From an archaeon (GTDB lineage: Archaea; Nanobdellota; Nanobdellia; Woesearchaeales; GW2011-AR9), in contig JABHQR010000011.1 of NCBI GenBank assembly GCA_018696395.1, forward strand, positions 1 to 64,000: DNA of 64,000 nucleotides, written 5' to 3'. The stretch's first letter is position 1, and every line of letters starts with the position of its first letter. A program made the translations under genes and the position numbers. Below are positions 39,292 through 48,964 of the stretch, in pieces. The notes under the pieces were generated by a model. It had not been told where the DNA came from, made no database searches, and saw only the letters and a program-made list of their open reading frames with translations.

Positions 39292-39978
39292 TTAAACAAA
39301 ATGTGCAATCCCTCTACCTATACCATAACCTGTTCCTGTTACTAAAGAACTTCCAATTATACTTAATCCTCCATAGAGATATTTCATTTTAGGATGTTGT
39401 ATCCCATAAAGAGCAGTTTTTATGAACGGGTTTAATTTAAGGTGGTCTATTATTAATCCATCTCTAGCAATCATGTTAAGAGTTTTATCCATTCTTTCTT
39501 CATTGCCTTCTTGATAAGATTTAAAATAATCTTGAAATACAAAATCACCCATGTCAACAGTTTTCGTAATCTTATTGTGGGTCATTGACTTTTGAACTAA
39601 ATCTAAATTATTTTTTTCATGTTGGGTTAATTCTTCAATTTTTGAATTATACCTCTCTCTGATTTTATCTTTATCTCTGATTATCTCAGTGTTTTTATCT
39701 ATATACTCTTTGATTAAGTTAGAATTCATAATTTGCATCTGAAAATTATAAATAGATTTCATTGCCATCACTGATAAAGAAGCTGCTGCTGGTAAAGCTA
39801 TATTCATACCTTGCCCATGGGCATATCCTAATACTATCCCAGAAAAGAAGGATCCTAATGTTATTCCTTTCTTAACTATTTTATGTGTTTTTGAACCAAC
39901 ATAAGACTCTTCCATTGCTTCATTACAGATCTCATTCAATCTTTTTACATTGTTCTTATTTTCTTCAGGATCGATCAT
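39292..39978 (-). CDS. Hypothetical membrane protein
   Basis: Hydrophobic segment GSFFSGIVLGYAHGQGMNIALPAAASLSVMAM and C-terminal Gly-rich TM. Confidence 0.5.
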   Translation of the reverse strand: MIDPEENKNNVKRLNEICNEAMEESYVGSKTHKIVKKGITLGSFFSGIVLGYAHGQGMNIALPAAASLSVMAMKSIYNFQMQIMNSNLIKEYIDKNTEIIRDKDKIRERYNSKIEELTQHEKNNLDLVQKSMTHNKITKTVDMGDFVFQDYFKSYQEGNEERMDKTLNMIARDGLIIDHLKLNPFIKTALYGIQHPKMKYLYGGLSIIGSSLVTGTGYGIGRGIAHFV

Positions 39979-40134
39979 ATTATCTTTTTTAATAACCTTA
40001 TTTAAATAAATTTCTCGAATTTAAAAGTTATTTTGAATTGATAGTTATAACTATTCTAAGTTTATTTTTTATTGTAGTCTAACTAACCATATTTCCGAAA
40101 ACATTATATACCAAAAAATATTGTTTCTATTACA

Positions 40135-40506
40135 ATGGCGATAGATCCAGTAAGTGCAAGTACAACAAGTATGGTGGGAGTTCCAGCAGAAACTGTACAT
40201 GCATTGCAACCAATAGTGGATGTTATAACTCCAATGTTAAGTACAGTTAGTTGGTTATTGGGTGGTTTCTTTGGTTTATACTTAATATTTGTAATAATTA
40301 AACTTTATTTTGATTATAGAAGAATTAGATTATTAAGAGCTATCAGGGACGATGTTAAATTTTTGAAAGATAACACTTTTCCTGAATTAAATGGTGTTAA
40401 AAAGAAAACTTTAATGTGTTCAATTTGTGGTATTTTCAAAAAGAAAGAAAATAAAGAGTTAGATGTTAAAAAGTCTAAGAAAAAATCAAAAAGATCTAAA
40501 AAATGA
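40135..40506 (+). CDS. Single-TM hypothetical protein with Lys-rich tail
   Basis: TM segment WLLGGFFGLYLIFVIIKLYFDYRRIRLL. Confidence 0.6.
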   Translation: MAIDPVSASTTSMVGVPAETVHALQPIVDVITPMLSTVSWLLGGFFGLYLIFVIIKLYFDYRRIRLLRAIRDDVKFLKDNTFPELNGVKKKTLMCSICGIFKKKENKELDVKKSKKKSKRSKK

Positions 40507-41198
40507 AAATTAGTGTTCAAAGGGACGTGTATAAAAAAATTGATCCTAAATTAAGGGTTGCATTAATCAAGTTAGTAAATATTGATAATAAAACTAACTT
40601 ACAAGAATCAATTAATCTACTTAAAGATGCAGAAGATTATATTAGATTAACTTATAATAAAGAGAATATAAAAAATCATTATCTTATTGATTCATGGTCA
40701 ATTTTACAAAGAAGATTAGGTAAAAAGGCACGTAAACATCATAGTTCTGTTGAACGTGTATTTGATCATGTATTAAGTAAGAAAACTTTATCTTCAAAGA
40801 ATGTTTTAGATAATTTGATAAATTATTTTTCTTTAAAAAATGTTATCCCAGTATCAATTGATGATCATGATAAACTTGTTGGTGATATCTTGTTTAAAGT
40901 TTCTAGGGGAACTGAAAAAGCTGGGAGAAAAAAGATTGAGAATAATGTTTTGATATATCAAGATAGTGCCAGAAAAGATAGGGTGTTAGGTGTTAAATTA
41001 GATCTTTGGAAATCTTCAAGGACAAAACTTAGTGTTAATACTAAATCTGCATTAATTCATGTTGAAGTTCTTCCTCCATTTAGTAATAAACAGTTAAATT
41101 CAATTTTGGATGATATGATCGGGTTAATCAATAGTTTTACTAACGCAAAATGTAGTAAAGTGATTCTAACTGAGAAGAATGATATGATCGAATGGTAA
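40503..41198 (+). CDS. Hypothetical protein, overlaps upstream gene by 4 nt
   Basis: ATGA overlap with the preceding ORF supports co-translation. Confidence 0.6.
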   Translation: MKISVQRDVYKKIDPKLRVALIKLVNIDNKTNLQESINLLKDAEDYIRLTYNKENIKNHYLIDSWSILQRRLGKKARKHHSSVERVFDHVLSKKTLSSKNVLDNLINYFSLKNVIPVSIDDHDKLVGDILFKVSRGTEKAGRKKIENNVLIYQDSARKDRVLGVKLDLWKSSRTKLSVNTKSALIHVEVLPPFSNKQLNSILDDMIGLINSFTNAKCSKVILTEKNDMIEW

Positions 41199-41325
41199 AT
41201 ATTTGATAAATAAATTTTGTTTAATTTCTTGAATAATTGTTTATTAGAAGTTTAATAAAGAAAAAAAAAGAAAAAAAGTTGAATGTTAAGTAATAATAAT
41301 AAAAATGATAAAATGATTATTATAA

Positions 41326-41517
41326 TTATTCTAAACTAACATTAACTGCTTTTGGACCTCGGTCCCCTTCTTCAACGTCAAAAGTAACTGCATCGTTTTC
41401 ACGTAAAACCATGCCTTCGCCTATTGCAGTTTGATGAACAAAATACTCTTTTCCATCGTCAGCAGCAATAAATCCGAAACCTTTTGTAGTATCGAAGAAT
41501 TTTACTGTTCCTTTCAT
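41326..41517 (-). CDS. cspA: Cold-shock domain protein
   Basis: [32 protein letters not shown]. Confidence 0.97.
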   Translation of the reverse strand: MKGTVKFFDTTKGFGFIAADDGKEYFVHQTAIGEGMVLRENDAVTFDVEEGDRGPKAVNVSLE

Positions 41518-41711
41518 TTTTGTGTTCTCCTATTATTTACTAATTTTTGTTTTTTTACCTTAAAACGCGTAACTAAACAACCTTAATTATTTAGTCATAA
41601 TCTCTTAAGATACCTTGGAATTATCATGTTGTTATTTAAATGTATCTGTTTGTTTGTATATTATCTGTGTTTAGTTTCTTAACCACAACCTTTTAATATT
41701 CTCTTCAATTC

Positions 41712-43445
41712 TTGTACTCTATGAACTTTAGAACCGAAATAATCCAGTTATTGTCAAAAATACCTAGTTTGTCTGAGTTTGATAAAGAAGAATTAGATAA
41801 ACTGTTATCAGTACCACCAAATTCACAAATGGGAGATTATGCCTTTCCTTGCTTTAAATTAGGGAAGAATCCTAAGGAAGAAGCTGATAAACTTAAGGGA
41901 TTACTTGAAAAGAAAACTAAACTGCCAAATTTTTTACAAAAAATCACTGTGGCGGGACCTTATTTGAACTTTTATATATCTCAAAAAGTAATCGCTGAAC
42001 AAACATTAACTAATATCTTTGAACAAAAGAAAGAGTTTGGTAAACAAAACATTGGTAAAAATAAAAAAGTTGTAATTGATTTTTCTCATCCTAATATTGC
42101 TAAACCTTTTGGGATTGGTCATTTAAGAAGTACAGTGATTGGTAATTCTTTGTATAAAACATTTCAAATATTAGGATATCAACCAGTTTCAGTGAATCAT
42201 TTAGGTGATTGGGGTACGCAATTTGGAAAATTAATCACTGCGTACAAACGTTGGGGTGATGAAAAAGAGTTAAATAAAGAACCAATCAAATATTTGTTAA
42301 AATTATATGTTAAATTTCATGAACTAGCTGAAAAAGATGAATCTTTAATTGAAGATGCTAGGAAAGAATTTAAAGAGTTAGAATTGAAAAATAAAACTAA
42401 CTTAGTTTTATGGGAATCATTTAAAAAATTAAGTTTGAAAGAATTTAAGAGAATTTATGATATTTTAGATGTGGATTTTGATTCTTATAATGGGGAATCA
42501 TTTTATGTTGATCAAATTGAAAAAACTATGACTTATCTAGAAAAAAAAGTACCAATTACTTTGTCTGATGGGGCATTAATTGTTGATTTAGAAGCTTATA
42601 AAATGCCTCCTGTACTTCTAAAAAAATCTAATGGTTCGACAACTTACCACACTAGGGATTTTGCAGCAGCATTGTATCGATTAAATCATTACAAACCATG
42701 TAAACTGATTTATGTTGTTGGTTCTGAACAAAAATTACATTTTAAACAATTGTTTAAAGTGTTACATTTAGCAGGAAAAGATGAAAATAAGTTTGTACAT
42801 GTAGATTTTGGACTTTTTAAATTTCCTGAAGGAAAAATGTCTACTCGAAAAGGTAACGTGATATTTTTAGAAGATGTACTTAACAAATCTATCAAATTAG
42901 CAGAAGATATTATTCAAAAGAAAAATCCTAATCTGAAAAATAAGACAAAAATCGCTAAAATGGTAGGGGTAGGAGCAGTAATATTTTCAGATTTAAGTAA
43001 TGAACGTACTAGGAATATTAATTTTGATTGGGACAGAATGTTATCCTTTGAAGGAGAAACTGCGCCTTATTTACAATATACTCATGCTAGGTCGTGTAGT
43101 ATTTTAAGGAAAGCTAAAAAAGAACATAAAATTAATCTAACTGAAAAATTGGTAAAGGATATTAATTTTAATCTTTATGAATCAGATGAAGAACTTAACC
43201 TAATTAAACATTTAGAAAAATATCCAGAAATTTTAGTTCGAGTGTCAGAGTCATATAAACCACATCATTTAGCAATGTATTTGATAACTCTTGCACAAAA
43301 ATTTAACGAGTTTTATCATAAACATCCAGTAATTTCTGATCGCGAAAAGCAAATGAAAGCTAGATTGTTATTGGTGAATTCAGTAAGGCAGGTACTTGAG
43401 AACGGTCTTGGATTATTAGGTATTAAGGCACCTGATGAAATGTAG
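41712..43445 (+). CDS. argS: Arginyl-tRNA synthetase (start may be 41718)
   Basis: VIDFSHPNIAKPFGIGHLRSTVIGNSLYK; GDWGTQFGKL; FPEGKMSTRKGNVIFLEDVL. Confidence 0.97.
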   Translation: MYSMNFRTEIIQLLSKIPSLSEFDKEELDKLLSVPPNSQMGDYAFPCFKLGKNPKEEADKLKGLLEKKTKLPNFLQKITVAGPYLNFYISQKVIAEQTLTNIFEQKKEFGKQNIGKNKKVVIDFSHPNIAKPFGIGHLRSTVIGNSLYKTFQILGYQPVSVNHLGDWGTQFGKLITAYKRWGDEKELNKEPIKYLLKLYVKFHELAEKDESLIEDARKEFKELELKNKTNLVLWESFKKLSLKEFKRIYDILDVDFDSYNGESFYVDQIEKTMTYLEKKVPITLSDGALIVDLEAYKMPPVLLKKSNGSTTYHTRDFAAALYRLNHYKPCKLIYVVGSEQKLHFKQLFKVLHLAGKDENKFVHVDFGLFKFPEGKMSTRKGNVIFLEDVLNKSIKLAEDIIQKKNPNLKNKTKIAKMVGVGAVIFSDLSNERTRNINFDWDRMLSFEGETAPYLQYTHARSCSILRKAKKEHKINLTEKLVKDINFNLYESDEELNLIKHLEKYPEILVRVSESYKPHHLAMYLITLAQKFNEFYHKHPVISDREKQMKARLLLVNSVRQVLENGLGLLGIKAPDEM

Positions 43446-43587
43446 GGTTTAATTGATTTTAATTGGATTCTTATTTTTTTCTAATAATTCTTTCTCTTTA
43501 TTCTTTTTTGATAAATTATCTTTTCGTTATATTTAATTATTATTTAGTTTGTTAAGGTAAATGCTTATTTTCTAAAACACAGTATTG

Positions 43588-43601
43588 AAAACAATTGTTT
43601 T
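43588..43601. promoter_or_regulatory. 14-bp perfect palindrome AAAACAATTGTTTT
   Basis: Upstream of purA-like gene. Confidence 0.25.
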
Positions 43602-43689
43602 GGAACAAGAAAGATAATAAAAATGAAAATAAGTATTTTGATTGTTAATTATATTTTATCTTAAAATACTTTAATTTGGGGGAAATAAA

Positions 43690-45102
43690 ATGGTTGGAAA
43701 AGCTGATGTATTAAGTGATTATGTTTGGGGTGATTGTGGTAAGGGTAAAGATGGTGAAAGGATATTAAAGAACGGTAATTATTCTCTAGTAATCAGACCA
43801 AATGGTGCAGATAATGCAGGTAGGCATGAAAAGGTTAAAGGAATCAAAGTCGGAATGCATCAAATACCTCCTGGGTTTAAAAATCCAACAATGAAGTTAT
43901 ATTTAGGTAATGGTTGTTTAACAAATCCAATTAGTTTATGTGAAGAAATTTCTGATGTTAGAAATGCAGGAATTAATTTAGAAGGAAGATTAGGGATCTC
44001 TTCAAAAGTTTCTTTCATTCAACCTCATCATAAATATCTTGATGGTTTATTAGGTGGTGGTGTAGGTACAACTGGTAAAGGTATTGGTTTTGGTTATTCA
44101 GATAGGGCTAAAAGAATGCATGGTAATATGCAAGTTGACCTTAGAATTGGAGATTATTTTGTTAATAAAAAGTCAGCTGAACAAATTGTAAAATTTAATC
44201 TTGAAAAATTAGTTAATGATTTTCCTCAACTTGGAGGTAAGATTAATATTGATAAAGCGTGGACTTTATTTAAAAAAGCTGCAGATAAATTAGAAAGTCA
44301 TGTTATTTGTGATCCAATGTATGTTATAAGAAAATTAGAGGTAGGTGAAAATGCTTTAATTAATATGGCTAATGGTTATTTTTTGGATCTGGTTGAAGGA
44401 ACTCATCCGACTGTGACAAGTAGTAGAACCGGATCTGCCGGTGGTTTTCTAGGGGCAGAAGTACCTTTAAAATATCTTGGAAAAGTTTATGGTGTTGCTA
44501 AATTTCCAATGACAAGGGTGGGTAATGGTCCATTTCCTTCTGAACTAGGTGGAGATTTATCTTACGATCATTGTTCAGAAGAAGGTGGTTATAGGTATGT
44601 TGCAGAAATTGAGAAAGCTACCTTTAATGTAAATGAATTTTTGAATGCAGGAGATTATTTCCATTTAGGAATTGCGTTAAGAATTTTAGGTGGTGAATAT
44701 GGGGCAACAACTAAACGACCAAGAAGGATGGGCATGCCAGACTTAGTTTTATTAAAGCAAGCATGTATGAAAAATGGAGCTGATTATTTAGGTATTAACA
44801 AGTTTGATTGTCTGGAACATTTTTCAAGGGCTAAATGGTTATCAGGAATTCCAGTAGTTACTGGGTACAAACTTGATGGTGAATCTATTGATTATTTACC
44901 TACAACGAATGCTGAATGTGAAAGATTAGAAACTGTAGTTGACTTTATACCACATATAACAGAAGATATTACGGGGATTAGAAGAAAAGAAGATTTACCT
45001 AACTCAGTAACTAATGCTGTTGGAATTATGCAAGAATATTTAGGAAGAAAGATTGATTGCATTGGTGTTGGTCCTGGGAATGATCAGTATGTTGAGTTGT
45101 GA
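43690..45102 (+). CDS. purA: Divergent adenylosuccinate synthetase (PurA family)
   Basis: WGDCGKGK, HPTVTSSRTGSAGG, TRVGNGPFPSELGG, GGEYGATTKRPRRMGMPDLV motifs. Confidence 0.85.
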   Translation: MVGKADVLSDYVWGDCGKGKDGERILKNGNYSLVIRPNGADNAGRHEKVKGIKVGMHQIPPGFKNPTMKLYLGNGCLTNPISLCEEISDVRNAGINLEGRLGISSKVSFIQPHHKYLDGLLGGGVGTTGKGIGFGYSDRAKRMHGNMQVDLRIGDYFVNKKSAEQIVKFNLEKLVNDFPQLGGKINIDKAWTLFKKAADKLESHVICDPMYVIRKLEVGENALINMANGYFLDLVEGTHPTVTSSRTGSAGGFLGAEVPLKYLGKVYGVAKFPMTRVGNGPFPSELGGDLSYDHCSEEGGYRYVAEIEKATFNVNEFLNAGDYFHLGIALRILGGEYGATTKRPRRMGMPDLVLLKQACMKNGADYLGINKFDCLEHFSRAKWLSGIPVVTGYKLDGESIDYLPTTNAECERLETVVDFIPHITEDITGIRRKEDLPNSVTNAVGIMQEYLGRKIDCIGVGPGNDQYVEL

Positions 45103-45213
45103 TTAAGTTGATTGAATTTTGCTTATCTAATTTTTAATTTAACTTAATTTGATTATTTTTTTAAAATTAATAGTTTCGAAACTTTTAAAATAAATACGAT
45201 AGACTTATCAATT

Positions 45214-45744
45214 ATGACATTATATTTTATTACTGGGAACCAAGGTAAATTAGCAGAAGCTAAATCTATTTTAGGTGATATTGAATCTGTGAATTTTGAT
45301 CTGCCGGAAATACAAGAACTAGATTCAATGAAAATAATTGAAGCTAAACTGAAAGAAGCTATTAAAATTAAAGAAGGTAAATTTTTTGTTGAGGACACTT
45401 CTATTTATCTTAACTGTTTGAATGGTTTTCCAGGTCCACAAATTAAATGGTTATTACAATCCTTAGGGAATGAAGGGATTTATGAACTTGTCAGTAAATA
45501 TCAAGATCAAGGAGCAGTAGCAAAAACGATGATTGGTTATGTTAATAAAGGTAACATTCAATATTTTTCAGGAGAAATTAAAGGTAAAATTGTTTCACCA
45601 AAAGGAACTGGATTTGGTTGGGATCCAATATTTCAACCAGAAAGTTATGATCTTACTTTTGGGGAAATGAATGCTGAAGAAAAAAACAAGATTAGTATGC
45701 GTAAACAAGCATTATTGAAAATGAAAGATTATTTAAAATTATAA
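45214..45744 (+). CDS. XTP/dITP pyrophosphatase (HAM1/RdgB family)
   Basis: MTLYFITGNQGKLAEAKSIL; FVEDTSIYLNCLNGFPGPQIKW; GTGFGWDPIFQPE. Confidence 0.92.
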   Translation: MTLYFITGNQGKLAEAKSILGDIESVNFDLPEIQELDSMKIIEAKLKEAIKIKEGKFFVEDTSIYLNCLNGFPGPQIKWLLQSLGNEGIYELVSKYQDQGAVAKTMIGYVNKGNIQYFSGEIKGKIVSPKGTGFGWDPIFQPESYDLTFGEMNAEEKNKISMRKQALLKMKDYLKL

Positions 45745-45745
45745 A

Positions 45746-46198
45746 ATGGCAAGACTTAGCATATTATGTCAATTGAATGGTGGTTGTATGGGCTGTTGTG
45801 GTCATGATTTTATTTCTAAAGAGAAGATTCAAGAAGCTATTGTGCGTAATACAAAAGACTTTAAGGAACTTAATCCTAAAACTGAATCAGAGCTTCTTAA
45901 TTTTATGAATAGGGCACATTGTAATGATTTGTTGAATGGGGTATGTAGAAATCTTATTCGTGATAGCAAAAGTGATAACATTCTTTGTCCTTTACATCCA
46001 GCTTTGAATGATGGTAATGATCTCAGAGTTGGTCATTGTCAAACAGAATATTTGTGTCTGACTGCACAAAAATTTGAAAAATGGACTGTTGAAACTCAAA
46101 AAAGATTTTTAGATTTTGTTGAAAGTAAGAAATTAGGCAGGTTAGATTTTTCTTTATTGATGGACAGAAATGAATTGTTGAAAGATTTTGTTAATTAG
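45746..46198 (+). CDS. Cys-rich metal-cluster-like hypothetical protein
   Basis: CQLNGGCMGCCGHDF plus later conserved Cys/His (HCNDLLNGVC, CPLHP, HCQTEYLC). Confidence 0.6.
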   Translation: MARLSILCQLNGGCMGCCGHDFISKEKIQEAIVRNTKDFKELNPKTESELLNFMNRAHCNDLLNGVCRNLIRDSKSDNILCPLHPALNDGNDLRVGHCQTEYLCLTAQKFEKWTVETQKRFLDFVESKKLGRLDFSLLMDRNELLKDFVN

Positions 46199-46200
46199 GA

Positions 46201-46605
46201 TTAAACTTCATTTTTTTTCTTATGGTAAGGAAATCTACCAATTAATTCTAAACTTACTGCAATTTCAAATGCAGATCCAACAATTCCTAATGCGAATATT
46301 AAGTATGTTAAGTAATCTGGTGCATTGAACCAAGCAAAATAAATACTTACACCTAAAATAACTAGTCTGATAATTAAATGATATATCGGTAATAGTAATG
46401 TTATTCTTGGTAAACCTTGAATAATAAACATAAATAAGGCAAATAAACTGTACCAGTAAAATATGAAAGTTATTATTGAGATGATTTCTGGAAAATAGTT
46501 TAAATTTACATTAAGGACAATAAGGATGTTATTTACAAAGTTGAGAATGCCAAATATTAATGTTGAATATAAGTACACTACTAGAAACATACTTTTCCTA
46601 ATCAT
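46201..46605 (-). CDS. Integral membrane hypothetical protein
   Basis: Multiple hydrophobic segments. Confidence 0.55.
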   Translation of the reverse strand: MIRKSMFLVVYLYSTLIFGILNFVNNILIVLNVNLNYFPEIISIITFIFYWYSLFALFMFIIQGLPRITLLLPIYHLIIRLVILGVSIYFAWFNAPDYLTYLIFALGIVGSAFEIAVSLELIGRFPYHKKKNEV

Positions 46606-46655
46606 AGTTTAAAGAATATTTTTAGGGTTTATATTTGTTACTTTTTTAAGATGGT

Positions 46656-46883
46656 TTATTTTTGTAATATGCTGTTTAATTCATTGGTCTTTCTGTTTGA
46701 ATAATTAGCACTTCCATTAATGTAACAATTGTAAACTTTACTTAATGACTCTGAACGAGAATATCCTTTATCTACTCTATTCATATGGTAATCTAGTACT
46801 GCCATACCTACTCCTATTGTAATAGGGGGTAACCAAATTGGCATGGTCATAACAATGTAATCTAATGCTTGAAATTTTTCCAT
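46656..46883 (-). CDS. Small hypothetical protein
   Basis: 75 aa ORF with one TM segment. Confidence 0.4.
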   Translation of the reverse strand: MEKFQALDYIVMTMPIWLPPITIGVGMAVLDYHMNRVDKGYSRSESLSKVYNCYINGSANYSNRKTNELNSILQK

Positions 46884-46969
46884 ATTTAATATGTTGTTTA
46901 AATTAGTATTTAATTATTTTTATTCTAAATGCATTAAAATTAATAAATACGCCTTTAATCTAGAACCTT

Positions 46970-47476
46970 ATGTTGCATCCACACTATATTAACTTTCAAG
47001 AATTAATGTTAAAGGAATTAGATTATAAACCATCATTCCAGTTTTATAACAATCTTAAACTTGATTCAAATGGGTTAGATCCTGAAATTAGTGAAATTAT
47101 AAAATTACTTAACTTTTTACCCACTCTTTGTACTGAATTTGAGTTTGGTAGTTGTTATGGGTTTCATGGGAATTGTGTGGATTTTCCACATTTAGCAATT
47201 TGGTATGATGAAAAATGTTGTCATGCAAGGCAATTAATGAATAATATTGTGAAAAATTTCAATGGTATTCCACATATTTTAATTAATTCACAATTTTCTA
47301 AGAATACGATCTGTTTAGATTCATACTATGAACGAAAGATAAGTTTAGATGAAATTGATAAAGTTCAACATTTACAAATCTCTGTAAAAGATTCTTTCTT
47401 TGAAGTTGAAAGAAATGATCGGAAAAAGTTTTGTGACTTATTTTGGTATGATTGTATTTCTAAATCTTTCAACTGA
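46970..47476 (+). CDS. Hypothetical protein
   Basis: 168 aa ORF. Confidence 0.55.
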   Translation: MLHPHYINFQELMLKELDYKPSFQFYNNLKLDSNGLDPEISEIIKLLNFLPTLCTEFEFGSCYGFHGNCVDFPHLAIWYDEKCCHARQLMNNIVKNFNGIPHILINSQFSKNTICLDSYYERKISLDEIDKVQHLQISVKDSFFEVERNDRKKFCDLFWYDCISKSFN

Positions 47477-47542
47477 AAAAGTAAATTTAGCTCTTAATTA
47501 TCAGAAAAATAAATAAAGGCCAAAAGTTTAACTAATTCTAAC

Positions 47543-48211
47543 ATGAGACTAGTTTATGAGTCAGAAGTATTCTTACCTATCGTAAGGAGACTTAAAAAAG
47601 AGGAAGTTAACGAAGATGGAACAGAACTAGATCTTGAAGTAAGATCAAATTTTAGTATTTTAATGAAGAAAGATCTTCAAAAGATAATTTATCTAAATAA
47701 TAGTTTGCCTAATTGTTACAAAAATGTTAAAGGATTTACTTTAGGTAAAAATAATCCTGGTTTTATTTTTATATCAAGTAAAGGTCATTTGAAAAAGAAC
47801 GATTTAATTAATAGGTTATTGGTTGATCATTCAATTAAACCTTCTAACATTATTTTTTTAGGTCAGCATGTGCTTAGTAAAGCAGAGAAAGATTTTATTA
47901 TGGGGAATAAGTTACATTATTTTTCCATGAAAGAAATTTCTATGGAGGGAGCTTATGAAGTTTCTGAATCAATAATGAATCTTTGCAGAAACTTTTCTGA
48001 TTTGTATATCTTGATAGATTCTGAAGTGTTAGATTATACTGTGGTGAAAAGTAGTTGGGCAGGAGGTTTAACTGTAAGGGAATTATTATTTTTTATTCAT
48101 AGGCTTAAAAGAATGGATAACTTGAGAACGTTTGAGTTAGTGATATCTCCATTACTAGCTAGGGTTGCAGTTAAGCTATTAGCTGAGATGTATGTGCCTG
48201 AGAACCAATAG
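47543..48211 (+). CDS. Degenerate arginase/agmatinase-fold (ureohydrolase) protein
   Basis: LYILIDSEVLDYTVVKSSWAGGLTVRELLFFIHRL resembles the ureohydrolase S-x-D-x-D..GGL(T/S)xRE signature with metal ligands altered. Confidence 0.55.
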   Translation: MRLVYESEVFLPIVRRLKKEEVNEDGTELDLEVRSNFSILMKKDLQKIIYLNNSLPNCYKNVKGFTLGKNNPGFIFISSKGHLKKNDLINRLLVDHSIKPSNIIFLGQHVLSKAEKDFIMGNKLHYFSMKEISMEGAYEVSESIMNLCRNFSDLYILIDSEVLDYTVVKSSWAGGLTVRELLFFIHRLKRMDNLRTFELVISPLLARVAVKLLAEMYVPENQ

Positions 48212-48289
48212 ATATTAAATTTAATTTTCTTAATCTTTTTCTAACCAAACATTAATAAATAAGTAATGAAAGTTATTTAATAATTATAT

Positions 48290-48408
48290 GGGCTCGTGGC
48301 TTAGTCTGGACAGAGCGGCCGGCTTCGGACTAAACTTTTAGAAAATTTTTGATCAAAAAGTTTTGGGAAGTGACCGGCAGGTCGGGGGTTCGAATCCTCC
48401 CGAGCTCA
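48290..48408 (+). tRNA. tRNA-Arg(TCG) with intron at 37/38 (48329-48372)
   Basis: Acceptor GGGCTCG/CGAGCTC, anticodon stem GCCGG/CCGGC, loop CTTCGG|A, T-arm GGGGGTTCGAATCCTCC; BHB with CTTC/GAAG central helix and GGA/TGA bulges. Confidence 0.92.
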
Positions 48409-48443
48409 TATCTTGTTTTTTAATCTGCTGATTATTTTTTAAA

Positions 48444-48869
48444 TTACAAATATCTAGAAATTAATTCTACTTTTTTTGTTCTTTTAATTGTTTCGTAGAA
48501 TTGTTTAGCATATTTTAATGGGAGTATTGGTATCTCTAAATTTTGCCAAATTATTTTTTTAGACTTATCAAACATGTTTAATGTTCTGTCACCATAATAA
48601 TTAATTTCTACTTCAAAACCAAGGATGTCACATACAATAGAACGTCCATTAATCTTTTCACTAATAAAATCTTTAACAATAAACTTTTTTAAAGCTTCTC
48701 GGAAAATTTTAATACCCTCATAATTGGTAGTAATATCTAAATCTCTTACAGTGGTATCTACTCCTTGGATTACTAGGTTAGCACTACCTTCTAATCTCCA
48801 AATAAATGTTTTACCTTTAAGATTACTTAAAATTATTTTTATGGTCTTTTTGATATCTTTAGTTTGCAT
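48444..48869 (-). CDS. Nucleotidyltransferase-like protein
   Basis: WRLEGSANLVIQGVDTTVRDLDITT (G-S...D-x-D pattern). Confidence 0.6.
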   Translation of the reverse strand: MQTKDIKKTIKIILSNLKGKTFIWRLEGSANLVIQGVDTTVRDLDITTNYEGIKIFREALKKFIVKDFISEKINGRSIVCDILGFEVEINYYGDRTLNMFDKSKKIIWQNLEIPILPLKYAKQFYETIKRTKKVELISRYL

Positions 48870-48964
48870 ATAACTTGTTATTTCTCAAACTTTTTAAACT
48901 TAATTCTTGTACTCACTACATTTCCAACAAAATTTATATAAGTAAGTCCTTTTTCTAGGTTAAT

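Noticed and set aside
43690-45102. Calling the PurA-like gene a PurZ of a Z-genome (2-aminoadenine) system, with the HD protein at 37582 as a DatZ partner
   Set aside because: The Asp of the GD motif is retained, the HD protein is about 4.4 kb away with a long coiled coil, and no phage-like genes or DpoZ are present.
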